From contig VYZB01000214.1 in NCBI GenBank assembly GCA_013397455.1, forward strand, positions 1,290,572 to 1,354,571: a DNA stretch of 64,000 nt, given 5' to 3'. Under the pieces are notes generated by a model. The model worked only from the letters and a program-made list of their open reading frames with translations, did no database searches and was not told where the DNA came from. Shown piece by piece: positions 22,141 to 36,508 of this stretch; position 1 is the stretch's first letter, and the number at the start of each line of letters is the position of its first letter. The translations under genes were made by a program, and so were the position numbers. The DNA comes from Crotophaga sulcirostris. Its lineage: Eukaryota > Chordata > Aves > Cuculiformes > Crotophagidae.

Positions 22141-23768
22141 GATCTGATGCACCATTCTCTCCTTCACGGGGTCTTTGCAGCATGCTACCACCTCAACATG
22201 CTCTGTTCTTGTAAATCAGAGTGCTGAATGCATCCTCCTTACTAGTACAAATCCGTCTTGGTATTTTTTGTGATTCAAGCTATTTCAACATAAGAATAGG
22301 CCATAAAAGCACTTGTTACCCAGAGAAGCAAAAGGGAAAAGAAAAGACCTGGTCCTGCCTTCCCCATCTCCACCCAGGCCAGTAGCTCTCACCTTGGGCA
22401 GCAGAAATACACAATTACCTGAAAGTTGGTGGGAAACCCCAAAAGCTGGAGTAACCTGAGGAGACCTGACAACATGCTAACAGGATGGAAAAAGCAAAGC
22501 ATCCTCCAGCTTGGATTGCAAGAGCATCTGCAAGGACCCAAATCGGTCAGGTAACGAACAACAGATGAAGGCCAGGGCACAGCAAGCAGCTGTGGTGTTA
22601 CAGGTGGCTTCAGGTTACAGTGAATCCTAGACTGATGATTTCTACTTCAACTTGCTGATCCATGAAAAAATCCACAAGGAAAACCCCTAAGGCTCTGGTA
22701 GGACTCTGACCTTGGCGTGGTCTGGTGCTCCCTGCAGCCAGGGAGGGCTGAGGCGGATTCACTGAGGCAGTTGTTTCTGGATGCCTGGACTTTGGCAGCA
22801 AACTTGGCACAGGACACTCACCTCCCTGTTTTGCTGACCCCATGGTGATGCCCAAGCAGTCGTTTTGGGGTCTGCATTAGAAAAGGATCTGAGTTAAAAA
22901 TGACTATCTTCTCCTCTTTTTTTTTTCATTCTGCAGATTGTTTTACCCCTGAATCCACCTGGTGATCTGGTATAAAACCCCACAGTTGTGTGATAGGGTG
23001 CAGGAAATCCTTAAAACAGCTTTGCTGCTGAAATTAATCTGGCACAAACCTATGCTGAAGCACCCTGGGAGTTCCATTCACCCACCTCCATGCTCCTGCT
23101 TGCATTTTCCCCCAGTCTATGCTGTAACCGCTGAGGTAAAAAGACAGACACAACAGTGACATCCTGTTACCACGTTCATCTATTGAATAAATGTCAGCTC
23201 TTGATGTTTGAGGGATGGTGACTGAGCCTTCAGGGTGTGGCCCGAATATTAGATCACAGTGAAGTCTCATCATGAGGTAAAACTTAATTAAAGGAATCTC
23301 TGTAGGGGGGCATTATCCAGAGATTGCTAATGAGATAAATAACCTTTACCTCCAGGTTGCTACTTAGAATTTGGCTCCAGTTGGGAGTGATGGAAAGTCA
23401 GTGTCTCCTGGACAGAGATTGCTCAGTCTCCACTCTCAGAGATTTTCAAGACCAGACTAAGGAATCTGTCCAATCTCTGACCTGTCCCTGCTTCGAGCAG
23501 GATGTTGGACCAGAGACTTCCAAAGATCTCCTTCAATCTGAATTATCCTCTGATCCTCATGTCAACATTTTCCCAAATCACAGTGTGGCCTGATACTTTT
23601 AAAAATAAAAATGAAGCCAGTTTTTTTTGGAAAGAAAGGAAATGTTCACAGGGAAAATACCCAGTGAAAATTATTAATGCCCTAGGAAAAACAGGAGGCA
23701 GATTCATGTGGACGTGCAGGTTCCCACAATGCTTGCTGGTTCAAGGACAGCAGTGCGGAGCAAAACAT
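22141..23768. other. Unique sequence, no gene seen
   Basis: A strong pyrimidine tract ending in CTGCAG (22910-22936) resembles a splice acceptor. However, all three frames after it stop within about 40 nt, so a coding exon is not supported. No other feature is recognised. Confidence 0.45.
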
Positions 23769-24176
23769 CATAGAATGATCAAATTATTAAGATTGGAAAA
23801 GCACCCTATGCTCATCCAGTCCAACCATTGTCTCAACACCACTGTGCCTACTAAACCATGTCCCCTAGTGCCATGTCTACATATTTTTGAACCCCTCCAG
23901 GGAAGGAGACACTACCACTTCCTTGGGCAGCCTGTTTCAATGTTTGACAACCCTTTCCATGAAGTAATATTTTCTAATATCCAGTCTAAACCTCCCCTGG
24001 CACAACTTGAGGCCATTTCCTCTCATCCTATCACTTGTCACTTGGGAGAAAAGACCAACACCCACCTTGATCCACTCTCTTTTCCAGGAGCTGCAGAGAG
24101 CAATGAGGTCTCCCCTCAGCCTCCTCTTCTCCAGGCTAAACAATCCCAGTTCCCTCAGCCGCTCCTCATAAGACTT
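23769..24176 (-). mobile_element. CR1 retrotransposon, 408-bp older-type copy
   Basis: Antisense CR1 from its 3' end (CATAGAATGATC) back through CTCATCCAGTCCAACCATTG, GGCAGCCTGTTTCAATGTTT, CAACTTGAGGCCATTTCCTC and TTCTCCAGGCTAAACAATCC. It is the same older type as the copies at 683 and 1634. The minus strand still reads part of the ORF2 tail ([19 protein letters not shown]). The 262-codon plus-strand frame over it (23502-24290) is antisense and spurious. Confidence 0.94.
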
Positions 24177-27100
24177 GCATCACATTTAGCTCTGCCTGTC
24201 AACATTGGTTTTAGCATTTTATCTGCCTGTGGTCAGGATCAGTGCTGGGCAGGATGCTCAGGCATCATTTCCTTGCACGGCAGTGGCTGAGGACGACCTG
24301 GTCCAAATCCCAGCCACTCAGCTCTAGCCCTGCTCAGAAATGCAGGAAGGTGGCTGCTCCCTGGTGGCATCCTGATTCCCTCAGCAGACATGACCCTTCC
24401 AAGTACAGGTCTGCAGTGGGGACATTTCTGTATTGCAACTGGCGTTACTCCAAGGGACATCAAAACCTGCCTGGCCCACAGAGGCTGAGCTCAGTGCTAG
24501 CGGTGATGTGCTCAGATCACTGATGGAAGTGCTACAAAGAGTTGCATGTCCTGTAGTAGCCAGGGCAAATACCTTCCACCATGGCAATATTCCTATGAAA
24601 AATTTAACCAACAGAAACAAACAAACCAAAAAACCCATTATTAACAGAGAACACCAATGCTGGGCTTCAATAATTCATGCACCAAAAGCACACAAAAAAG
24701 CCTTCAATTATACATTATTAAAACCAGCTATTTGTAAGGTGTTGTGAAAACAAATGTAAAGAGAGGCGGTGAGAGAGCCTGAGAAAAACAGTGGTGAAGC
24801 AGAAAAGAAAAAGAAAGGCAGTAATGGCAGTTCAGGCTCTCCTATACCCCTCATCCAGCCTGGAGATCTCACCTGAAAGACCACCCAAACTGATGTCTAC
24901 TGAATGTCATGATCATTCCTCTTAAATTTCTTACCTACCCTAGTGAAGAGTGAGTATGATTTAACCCATCCCACTGGCCCTTGAAGTAAACAGGTGCTAT
25001 TCTGCTGTCAATATATTATATATATTTTAAATTAGCTCCTAAGTTTAGGTGAGCTGAAACCAGACGTCTGCTCCACCTCTTTTGGTAGGTTTAGTGGATA
25101 AGACCCCAAATTAGCAGACACCCTTCCCAAGTCCACGAAGACTGTGTGACACTAGGGACAGCCAGAGGACACACACGATGTCGTGATGCGGTGGGTCAGA
25201 AAGATTTGAGGCATTGTTGGGATTTTTCAATTGAAGGATCTCTCTGTTAAAATGCAGAGTCATCTATGTCAAACCCGTTTGTGAGAAAGATTCAGGTTTG
25301 ATGAATTTCTTCTTTGCAGGCTTTTTTGAAAGACAGTTTTGAAGGAATCTTTCTGACATTCTCAGGTTGAAACACTTTGCTTTTTAAGGCCAAACCACGT
25401 TTTCAGCTCTAACAGATTCTCCTTCGGACAAGTGACGTTACGTGAAACCAGTTACAAAGACCTTGTTCAGAGCACTTTCTGGCCACAGACCAACTAATGA
25501 GGATAAAGGCACAGAGGGATATTTTGTGTTGACAAAATAAGCACTTTCTTCCTTGGAAGTTGGCTGCATCATTTATTTAAGCATAGTCAATATTTAATGG
25601 AGTGTTAACATGCACATTAAACGTATTGTGAGTCCTCTTGGCCTGATGTCCCGAGTTACACAGCAGCAAGAACAGCTCCAGAATAATCCATGGCAGGAGC
25701 TACATCAGCTCTGCCGTGCTGCAGTTGGGATATTTAAGACAATCCTGAAACACCCTCTATCTCGAAGGCAGGCACTTCAGGATCAGACACACAGGCGAGC
25801 TGCAGGATCTCAGCAAGTGGTGAAGGTGTTGGTTGAGCTGCTGTGACCAGAGATGTGAGTGCCTTCAGCTCATGGTGCGGAGGAAACAATGTGTGTGCAA
25901 TCACCGCAACGCTTCAACAGCAGCACCTGCCTGAGGAAATCCTGCTCCTGGGTGCCCACATCTGCACAGCCCCCACCCACCCTGACCTAGTGCTTTTCAG
26001 ATCAGGCAGGAGGAAAGGTTATTCTTAAGTCCTTGTATTGACTACTTGTAACCTTATTGGACCAGCAGTAGAAGAGAATTAGGCAAAACCACATTACCTC
26101 CTTTTTGCCACAGGCTGAGGATAAGCTGCTGCAGCTCAGTACCTCACAACACTCTCCCACCCCTATCAGCTTGGTCCTTCACAGTGTTTTTCCCAGGACT
26201 ACTTGTTTCCACTGGGCTCAGACTCTGCCCCAAGGAGTTGTTTTCTTCTCTGTTCTTTCCTGCTATGCCACAGCTGATGCACGTCCCTGCTCTGCTTTTG
26301 TTGGGAAGTTTTTTCTCTTGTCCATCTTTACCCCATGAAAATGCATGTTCTGTGGGCTCAGTGAGGAAGCAGAGCGTTCAGCCTCACGGCTACCTGCAGA
26401 GATGCTCAGACATTGCTTAGGCGAGTTCAGCAGGGAACTGCAGAGAGAAGTCCATTTGCAGAGCACATGCAAGAGGGGATTTCAGGGATGTCGCATCACC
26501 TGTTTTACTGCAAATACAGAGACATGTGCCATCTGCAGCCACCTCCTTTATTTAAGCAGAGGCAAGGCATTATGTTAACACTCAGCTAGCAAGTATGGAA
26601 GACCTTCATCTCTTAAGCTGTGCTTTAGAGACCTTGGCTAGTGGCATGGTTCATTTGAAGATGCCCAACATCACACCCTTTATCAACCTCTTAACTGTCA
26701 TGCTAGCACCTTGCCTCCTTGGAAGCTATTTAGATGTCACATATATAGGGGCTGCTGAGGGATGCCAAGGGACAGGGTGTGTGGCCCTGCAGAGGCCCCA
26801 AGGGGCTGAGTCCAGGCATGCAAAAGCTCTTAGGAAGCCAGGGAGGAGGCAGCAGGGATTGATGCTCCCCAAAGACATGTCCTGGTCCCTGGCTATTGGG
26901 AACATCACAGCTGCTGGCAGTGGAAGTTCATCTCTCCTCTCATGGCTCAGATCAATGGATGGGTCGAGGACTGTCGCCTTCCACCATGACCATCCAGTCA
27001 GTGACACCTAAATGTTTTCCTCCTTCAGGAGACAAAGGGAAGGAGGGGGTCTGGCTCTTGTCATGTGTGGAGCTGACAGCTTTACTGCCTCACTGGGGAG

Positions 27101-28057
27101 AGGAGCTGAAAGAAAGAGCGTTAGATTTAATCTGTGTTGACAGGGGTGGGTGATGGGTATTTTTATAGTGGAGGAAATGTATCGAACAGGGGAAATTAGA
27201 CTAGAAGATGATAGGGATCTGGGCCTGACACAGCCAATTAAAAGATGTTTACAAATGATAAAAGCTGATAGATCAAAGCAGATGCACTCCTTTTACTCCG
27301 TGCCTCTAAATTGTTTGGAAGTGCCCTACTTGACGATGGCTGACTTGTCCGCAGGCTCAGGGTCCTCTCCGGTTGTGGCCAGCCCAGAGGAGCTGAGCAG
27401 TGCAGGTTTCTGCAGCAATCAAGTGCTCCCAACACCCACAGTGCCCGAGCACATTTGGGAGCAATCAAGAAACCCCCTGAATACGTCCACACTCAGAGTG
27501 TTTGGGTGCTGGGGGAGCAAAGTGTCTCTTTGTTTAACACACAAGGAACATTTCTCTGCCTTGCACGTTTCCCTGAATCCAAAAAGTCAATTAAAAAAAG
27601 TGTAAAAATTGTCTGGCACAGAGATACCAGAAACCCTGGCATCCAGTGTCCAGCAGCTCTTGCATGGAGACCCCCCCCCAGCATCCCACGGCTGCTCCAG
27701 AGGGATCTGGGTCTCCCATAGGTCCTATGTCACATCTGATGGAGGATGCTTCGCAGGAAAAGAGTGTGCTGTAATATTGAGGTCAATGCCATGCTACTCC
27801 TCAGGGAATCTGCATCTGTTGTACACCAACAGAAAGTCTGGCCACACTTTGGGTTCTCTGCTCAGGGTGATGGTTAAGTCCATCAGTTAACAGCAGTTTT
27901 TGCAATGAGAAAGGCTGAATGGCGAAACTCCTTACTTTGGTCTATGTGAACTGCTAGTTAACTTCTGGTCTGTAATCCTTCATGATCCATGTCCTTCATA
28001 TGCTGGTTTCCTTTTTCTCTTTTTTGAACTGAAAGTGATAAATTTCCAAGAGTAAAT
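24177..28057. other. Unique sequence, no gene seen
   Basis: 3.9 kb without recognisable exons or mobile elements. An AT-rich TATATTATATATATTTTAA patch lies near 25010-25030. A plus-strand frame of 150 codons starting at the ATG at 27153 follows an acceptor-like ...TGTGTTGACAG. It resembles no family I know, and I do not call it a gene. Confidence 0.45.
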
Positions 28058-28472
28058 ATCATAGAACCATGGAATCATGGAATGGTTTGGACTGGGAGGG
28101 ACATTACAGCCCATCCAGTTCCAATCCCCCTGTCATGGGCAGGGACATCTCCCACTGGATCAGGGGGCTCCAAACCGGCCTTGAACACCTCCAGGGATGG
28201 GGCAGACACCACTGCTCTGGACAACCTGGGCCAGGGCCTCATCACCCGTACAGGAAAACTTTTCTTCCTAAGATCTCACCTAAATCTCTCCTTTTTCACC
28301 TTAAAGCCATTTCCCCTCATCCTATCCCTGCACTCCCTGATCAAGAGCCCCTCTCCAGCTTTCCTGGAGCCCCTTTCAGTACTGGGAGGTTGCTCTAAGG
28401 TCTCCCTGGAGCCTTCTCTTCTCCAGGCTGAACAAAACCAATCTTCTTAGCCTTTCCTTGAATGGGAGGTGT
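28058..28472 (-). mobile_element. CR1 retrotransposon, about 415-bp copy, main group
   Basis: Antisense CR1 from its 3' terminus (ATAGAACCATGGAATCATGG, showing octamer units) through ATGGGCAGGGACATCTCCCA, CTGCACTCCCTGATCAAGAG and TTCTCTTCTCCAGGCTGAAC to a broken 5' end near GGGAGGTGTCAC. It is nearly collinear with the copies at 9505 and 39234. Confidence 0.95.
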
Positions 28473-31400
28473 CACAGTCCTCAGATCTAGGTGCAGCTCC
28501 CAGGATTCAGGCCGAGGCTGCTTCCTGCAGATCATACTGATGAGTCAACACCCAACACAGTCCCCTCCAGTCTGTACACACTACCCAACTGGCCCTTTGT
28601 TCCCATAGGACACACCAGGCCATGCTTCAGGACAGACAGATCATGTCCCTGGGGAATGAGTAGTTCCTTTTCTGAGCTCCCAGTTCCTACCACACCACAT
28701 CTGGAAGCTTTGCAGGAGGTTAATGGGGTAGATATCAACAACCACTGCCAGCTCAGGGCAGACTTGGCTTGGAAACAGCTACAGCAGTTTCAGCAGCAGA
28801 GCCCTTTCCTGAGCTCACATGGAAGGGAAACATCATGGATATAAAGCCAGGAACAGACTGGCATAACCATGGAATTGAGAGGGAAAACAAGTGTGAGCTG
28901 CAGCTTGCAGAGTGTTTTTAACACAAGAATTACCAGTGACAGCAGTTGCTGCAACACAATATTCGTTTACAGCCATGGGCTTTCAAGACACAATGTGTAG
29001 AGCAGTGAACCTTCTAGCCTCAGCTGGGATGGGATCTGCCTTGGCTCTATAGTCAGGGCAGCTGGCAGAGCCCAGACTGGTGGTGGACATGCTCCCTTGT
29101 GGGGTATGATCCCTCACTTCAAAGGCTGCTTGGCATCAAGGCAACTGTGATCCTTGGAAAGACTGAGCATAGGCTAAGACATTCTCTCACATGCAAAACA
29201 AACCCTAAACTCATAATGAATGAAAAAACTTCTCCAACATTAACTTCTATGATGCTGTGCTCCTCTCACCACTGCTGCGTCAGCCTTTCCCCCTGCCAGC
29301 TGGGTCTGCAGCTGGTGGGCTGCTCAGCAACCAATGCCCGTGACAGCAGCTTCGATCAGCCCTGATTTCTCCACCCCACAGGTTTTCACAGCAGGGGAAA
29401 CAGAGCTGCAGTTTGCCCTGGCTCCATTTCAGCTAAGGCAGAACAGCTCAGGCTGGGATGTGGAGCTGGAGACTCGCCCTTGCTGCACAGCTCGTGGAGA
29501 CACTGTGCCTCCAAAACAGCATGGTTGCACTGAGGGATGTGGCACTTGACATCGAATTTCCTAACCCTTCTGCTAAGCAGGCTGTTAGGCTTATCCTTTT
29601 TATAACATGCTAGCACCTAACTCAGAGCCCTATATTTTCAGATTTGATGAAGTAAATGAAAGCATCCCCATTCATATTTAGGAGTAAAAGCAATGACTTC
29701 TGTTTAGAAAGGGCTGAGCACACACAGCTCCCACAGAGTTCAGGAAAAAGCTAGGTCAGATCCTGACGTCATTGACAGAGAAGACCCAGGTTTGTCAGCT
29801 CCAACATGATGCAGACCCCAGATTCTGCTGTCTAGCATCAATCTCACAGCTAACCGGATTGCTGGAGGTCAGGGAAGATGGGAAATGTATGTTTAACCTT
29901 AAAATACATTTCTCCTCGTGATGTCCTTAGATGTGACTAATGAGCCATTCAAAAGGACAGCTCCAAGGCCATCTTAGGTAGTGATATCTCAGCTATTCCT
30001 GCATTGCTGCCCATGGCATTTACATGACAGACCTTAACACGGTATCATACTACCTTGCTTTAATTTGCTATTAAAACAATTACAGGCTTTTGAGTTTGGG
30101 CTACTTTTCAGGTACAATAAATCTGCTCTGTGAGGCAGGCAGCATGGCAGCACCACTGTGCACACCACCCATTAATTATGCCGCTGCAGGATAAACACCA
30201 TCAAGGTTTTGTCGTGGAAAAATTCTCCATAGCCAGAGGCAGCTGCCTTAGTCCCACCGGCTCAACGAGTGGACGGACTGACCTGGAAAGGGCACAACAC
30301 AGGCGCACGGTGCTTTCCCACTGCCAAACCCTCCACAGGTGCTTCTTTCTCTGGCACTTTCAAGTGGACCAGCAGAGCCTTGAAATGCTGCCTTCACTTT
30401 AAGCAGCCAGAGGGATGTTTGGGATAACACCCTTTGCACAGATTGGCATGGAGGTCAAGGCAGAAGACGTTGCGATGCACCACAGTTCAGCTGCCTTCTG
30501 GATACTAAAAGTAATAGGGGAAGGGAGGAGCAATTGAGGGCATTTTAGGCCACTGTCCTGCCAGAGTCATGCACTTGGCTCCAATGTGGTGAAAATCTTT
30601 AGCACATGAGCACAGGGCAATTCAGTTTATTCATCTTTGCCGCCTGGTCCCCTCCCTCAGGAGGTGTGTGGCCACCTACACTGCCTGCGAAGGCAGCCCG
30701 GAAAACTGGATTGTGTCTATATAGCTTGGAAAAAGTACAATGCAAATCGATAGCCTGGGCTTATCAACACAACTGAACTAGTCCCATTTACCTTGCTTTC
30801 AAGAGCCAAACTGCTTGGAATTTGTATTTCCCATAAGCCTGGATAATATTTTCATAGGTGCTTAGTGACTTAAGAGCTTATATCTCATGGAATTACACTG
30901 AGATTTGGGTTCTGTGCCCAGACCCTACAAAGTACATGTGTGCAGTATCAGCTTGAGGTCCTCTCTCCCAGCTAGGACCAAAAGCATGTGGTTGGACCTG
31001 GGCCTAAGCATATAAGTTACTTAGGAAAGTTCGCCTAAGTCATCTACATATTGTGTTTATATTTAACCTTGACCAAACCTGTGGCTTGCCCCAGGTTCTC
31101 CTCCAAGTGAGAATCCTCAGCAATATCAACATTTATTTTTTAAATCAATTTCTTGCGCAAGACACAAACCCAGCATCTGAGCATTATAAATATTAAATTC
31201 CTATAGCACTTTTCATGGAGGAGAGGTGTTAGTCCCAGGACGCTGGGCAGATTCCAACTGAAGCAACTGCATTCAGCCTCTGACTCTTCAAATTCCCTCT
31301 CCAGATCCTCTTAAATTGTGTTGTATTCCTCCTTGCTTTCACTCAGCCTTGCAATTTTATTAACTTTCTTCTATTAATTTATAAACCTATCCCAGCTCTA

Positions 31401-34400
31401 CCAGTGGCAGACATGGCGTTCTCCTCCTCCAGGAAAAGAAATAAAAAAATAGAGTATTTTTGTCTTAATGTTATCCTTTGATCTGCCCTGGTTTTAATTT
31501 TTCATTCACAGTAGAGTCGAAATTAAAATATTATTCCAAAAAAAAATGCAAGCTCGGAGGAAGAGATCTGCAGAAAAAAGCAGTTTTATGCTTGTGGACT
31601 GGTCACTCAAAAGGATGTTGAGAATTTCGGGTTCTGCTAAGAGCTCTCTTCCAAGGCAGCAGGGGATTTCTCACTTCAGTCTTCCCTGAAAAAATAATAA
31701 TAATAACTGAGAATTATAAGTATAATTGAAATATTCCTGTAGACAACACTGAATTTTTAAAAAGAGACATTTTACATCAGAGTGATCAGCTGCATTTGCA
31801 ACACTCGACAAAATCAAATATTGATTTTCAGCTTTGTTCTCTGAGTGAAATCACCATGAACTCACATCTGTGTTGCCAGCAGAACTGCAGAGCCCTGCTA
31901 CGACATGAACGTTACCCACCACTGGTAACCGGTGTCCGTCAGGAGTACCTTGAGGAGATCCACAGCCACAGTCAACCTGTGAGTAGGGCTCATTTCTCTA
32001 CACCTGCTGAAACCTGCTGCCAGCAGCAGGTATTGGGCCAGTCACAAGAAAATGTTGGATGCAATCTCATTGCAATGCCTGAGAAGTCAGGGAGCATTGC
32101 TTTCTTCCCAGTTAAGTAAATCTGAAGTGACTCGTAAGCTGCCAGATGCTGGTGTAAACATGGCATGAGATCGAACTCAAGATCTGGCCACTGGAGTCCA
32201 GGCTGAAATGGGGTAACCAGTACCCACCAGCCTCCCAGGAGGGAGCACACACTGAATGTCTGGCAAAGGGCTTTGTTAAAGCTTCTCCTTACAAATGAGA
32301 TGAATGCGGGACACACAGCGATCCCTCTCTGCCTCCTTTGAAGAGCAATGACAATCCTGGGATGCTTGAGAGTTGATGGTGTTGAAGGCTTTGAAGTGAA
32401 GTACTTGAGCAGTCTATTTTGGCTTCCCTGGGTGACTCATGCTCAGCTCCCTATCTAAGATGGCTTTTCAGCTTCCTTTGACTGCTTTCCAAACGTTACG
32501 TTTACTCAGCCTGACCATGGACTGTAACTTTTCTCTCCCCCATTCATCTTTCTTCCTGAGAGTGGATGAACAGCTTTCGAACTCCAAAGGGGTTCAATGG
32601 TTCAGACAGTGTTTTTCCAGAATAGCGGTGTCTAAAGGCATTTTGGTATCAATGGGACAAACCTTAACCCTTTGACAAGCCCATGTGGCTCCCTGGGATC
32701 TGGCTTGGAAAACATCAATGCAAGGCACTTAACTGTGAAGCTACAGCTGATCACATGGCAAACAGCATTTATACAGAAAATGAGAAGCACAAGAGAGGTC
32801 TCTGATGCTTTTGTTGTGACACACATCATAAGGATATAATAAGGTGTTAGAAATAGATTTACAATGTACAGCTGAGGAGAGAATTCGTAGGAGTGATTCT
32901 AGACCTCTTTATCACCTCTTTCACCCAAACACCTACAACATGCTCACAAATGTACTATTTTCAGATACTCTATTGTTTGTAGGTAATGCCACACAGTCTG
33001 ACAGTGTCCACCCACAGTGCCCCGTCCTAAATGGAGCAGCTCTTCCCCAGAGGAGTGGGTCGGGTCCTGAGAGCCAAATCAAGGAGAAATGCATAGGGAC
33101 TGTGATTGTGATATTCCCTTCTGCCATCCACGTACAGCCCTTTCTCTAAAAGAAGAGCCTTAAAAAGATACTCATCAACAACTCCACTGCCAAACCCTCT
33201 GGACTGTGACAGGAGCCACTGCAAAATATAACAATTACCTTGGGTAACAGCTTTTAAGTTTTTAATCAGTTGAGAGCTTTATTTAATTATCATTTAAATT
33301 TCACTGCCAGGTGACAATTCCTAGGGTCGTAACTCACCTGCCTAACATTCCACATAGCAATTAGCAGTTTCTCAAACATTTTTTCTTACCTTCAGGGTTA
33401 CAAGCACCCACTCTGGGGAATCAAATCATCCTTGTTGGGAGGCACAGATGATGTAATGCCCAACCCACAACGTTTTGTTGTGCCACACAGCCACACAGTT
33501 AGCACTGGCTCGGTATACCCAGGGCATTACAAGGATCAGAGGCAACATGAGGAATTTCAAGGCATTTAAATGCCACGAGCCTGACTCCAGTTCACTTGGG
33601 AAATCTTTTGCCAGAAGGATTACCAGGCCAGCATTCTGGGTACAGCACTCTTCTGCCCTCTGAAGCAGGAAGATGTAAAGAGTTTCAGGAGATAATGTGA
33701 CCTGCTCTCATCATTCAAGTGAGACAAAAGCACTTATACAAGTTTCAAGAGAGTGAAGAAACAAACACTGGGTCTGGCTGCAGGTTTCCAGTGGCTGCAG
33801 CTGAAGCTTGCAAATGAATAGAATAGTCTTTTAAGCACACACATACACCTGACACCAGTTAATCGGAGCACTATGTGGTCCATCATTGAGTGACAACCTT
33901 AGACCCATGTTTAAGTCCTTCAGGTGGGGTCAGACCCACAAGTCACCCCCTCAGTGGCACAGGCTGCTGTGACACACAGCCAGGCTGATACAAACATCCA
34001 CTGCTATAAAGCTGTGGGCTTACTCTGGTTCCACGTGCATTTTATTTTTGACATGGGGGACAAATTTAAAGTGTTTCTGGCACTGCAAGGGAGCAGGATT
34101 TGCTTTCCAGCTCTCATGCTGGCACCATGAAGACCAATACCAGAAGGTTATTTTACCTGAGACCACCAAACGGTACCTCTTATGGTCCTGGCTCCATCCC
34201 TTGTCTTCCTTTGCTTCTCCATTACAAAAAGGACCCCATCCAGCCTGGTGGGAGGAAAGCCATGGAGATGAGGCACCATGGCTCCAGGCCTGCAATCAAC
34301 AGGAGCAACAGCAACATTGCAACTGCAATGCAACTGAGGTAGCTCAGCAAGGAAGGACAGCTGGCTGATTTGGCCAGTGAGGAGAAGACATCAATGCCTT

Positions 34401-34957
34401 CATCTGCAGGAGCTATTGAGCACCCCTTCAAGCCAGGAAGCCAAAGCATTGAAGAGAGATGGATGCCAATGCGATTTTATCAGCCTGCAAAGCCAGGTGA
34501 AGATCAAAGCACAGAGAACATCCCGTCTGATCAACCGTTTCCAGCAACCTCTCATTTCTCCCTTCTTCGTCACCATGTTCCTCTCACACAGCAAGTTTTA
34601 CTTCCTATCTCTCTCCGATGTCATTGCACATCTTCTGTCTGCCCTGGAATATCCTGCAAAGCATGCAAAGCCAACCTCTCAGGGATGGTACTTGCCCCAG
34701 TCATGTCCACATCCACAGGTGTAAGCACAGAAAGAACCCTCTGTGCTTCTATCACACCATTCAGCTATTGCAGCAACTGCCTGGGAGAACCAGGCCCCTT
34801 TATCCCCTGCAATGACCTTTCTGTGGGGGCTAATTATCGGCACTGAATAGGGGGAACGCCTGGGAGTGAGGGGTGTGTGCCTGCCAGTACACGTATGCTG
34901 TTTCTATAGGTTTCTCTCCAGTCTGTCTTCTACACATTCCTATAAACTGAACAAAAT

Positions 34958-34996
34958 GAAGGTTTATCAGGTCATCCTGTTCATCCTTTTGTCAGT
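34958..34996 (+). other. Possible signal-peptide exon (weak)
   Basis: An ATG in the context AACAAAATGAAG opens a 13-codon stretch, MKVYQVILFILLS. It has a basic start and hydrophobic core like a secretion signal. The next bases are GTAAGAG, a donor-like site (TCA|GTAAGA). No matching second exon was found downstream. This may well be chance. Confidence 0.15.
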
Positions 34997-36508
34997 AAGA
35001 GGACTTTTCCCTCCTCTGTTTTGTGCCAAAACGCTTTGTTCTTTCCTCTGAGAGAGGGTGACCTCTTCCAAAGAGAGCGCAGCACTGGGAGGCATTTTCA
35101 CTGGAAGCCTGATCTTAGCTCTGGCATTGACTGGGATGGGAACATGCCTCATTTCTGAAGATCATATCATTTTTTTCCTTTACTTCCTTCCTCCTCTCAA
35201 ATCCTCTTTTTATGTGCCGCTCATCCTGAAAAAATGCAGTCCAGGGATAATTCTGGAGGAGGAAGCACTTCCCATGACTGATAATTCAGATGCTACTGTG
35301 TCTAAAAGATGAAAAACATTAAACCGTGATGCCCAGAAGCGTTTCGAAACCTAGGTTAGATGACTCATCTCTATCTTGGCTTAGACACTGTAGGAAAGGA
35401 AAGGAGGACATGAACTGAAAATCGGGCCATCCATTTACTTATGTGTATCATATGTGATGTAACTGGACATCTAAATCAGACACCTAGTTGCCCACCATCA
35501 GGAAACAGGGTGTTTGCATCCCTCCGTGTAAACACTCAGCATAGACTGTTGGCTCTGAACAGCCTCCCTTTTAAATCGGCTCAAGTTAGGTCCCACTGCC
35601 TGCTCTCACAGCTTATGCTTTGCTTGCCCACCCACAGCGGTCTCCCTGCTGGGACTTACACACCCTTTACGTCATGGTAATCATGCACAGTTCACCATTC
35701 AGGGTCATCTCCTCTCTGTTCATGTTATAAAAGAAATACTGAATGGGTCTTGGTCAGTCTTATGCTCAAAGATAGTCCCTTCTCTCCTGGAGACACCAAT
35801 GGGCTAATGTCCAGGTCAGGGCTGGTTAAGAAACTCCTGTTCCTGCTCCCATTATCACAAAGGCTCCATTGGAGCCCTGCTCACCCTCCATCCGTTTGTT
35901 CCTGTAATTTCATCCCCAAATCCTCCCACTCTCGGCCAGCTTGGGGGAGATATTTCACATCATTCCATGTTATGGAAACGTTTTAAGTGCTCTTTCTAGG
36001 GAAGGTTGATGGCAGAAATAAAATAACCAATTCTGCTGCTACAGTAATACTGGGACATGGGTAGAAAAGAAGCCAGGTATGATGAATAAACCTCTTCCGC
36101 GGGAGTGCCAGCACTGCGATACTCCTGGTCAAGCCACAGCCTGGAGAGTTCCAAGATGTGTCATTCTTTAAAACTCTGTGGGCCATGTTAAAGCCTTACA
36201 TCAAGGGTTAGGTTTGGAGACACCTTCAGCTATTTGAAGGGAAGAGGATATCATCTCTTTATGAGAAAAGACTCACCACCTCTTCCCCATAACAGATCCC
36301 TTGAGCTCCAACACCTCATGGGTTTTTCCATACCTTGTTATCTCCTCCCTCTCTCCACCCTCCTGACATCTCATTCATCTACTTGAGCAAGCAAGGCTTA
36401 GCAAAGAGAACATGTAATCCACAAACAAAAGTCAAGGGAAGGCAGGACTGAGCCTGAATGGCTTTCTCACTTTTCCATATTTCCAGATTTTGAGCTCCAT
36501 GTAGAGAA

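Noticed and set aside
22910..23133. Strong splice-acceptor-like tract followed by a possible exon
   Set aside because: All three frames stop within about 40 nt, and the donor-like GAG|GTAAAA is weak. A noncoding exon cannot be judged from sequence alone.
23502..24290. Longest plus-strand open frame, 262 codons
   Set aside because: Its second half is antisense to a CR1 copy, and the first half has no start context or family resemblance. Antisense CR1 often stays open by composition.
27150..27605. Plus-strand frame of about 150 codons after an acceptor-like TTGACAG
   Set aside because: No recognisable domain, and a weak acceptor with a poor pyrimidine tract. It may be chance.
34370..34846. 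Plus-strand open frame of 158 codons
   Set aside because: Begins at TTG rather than ATG, has no splice context, a low-complexity residue mix and no recognised family.
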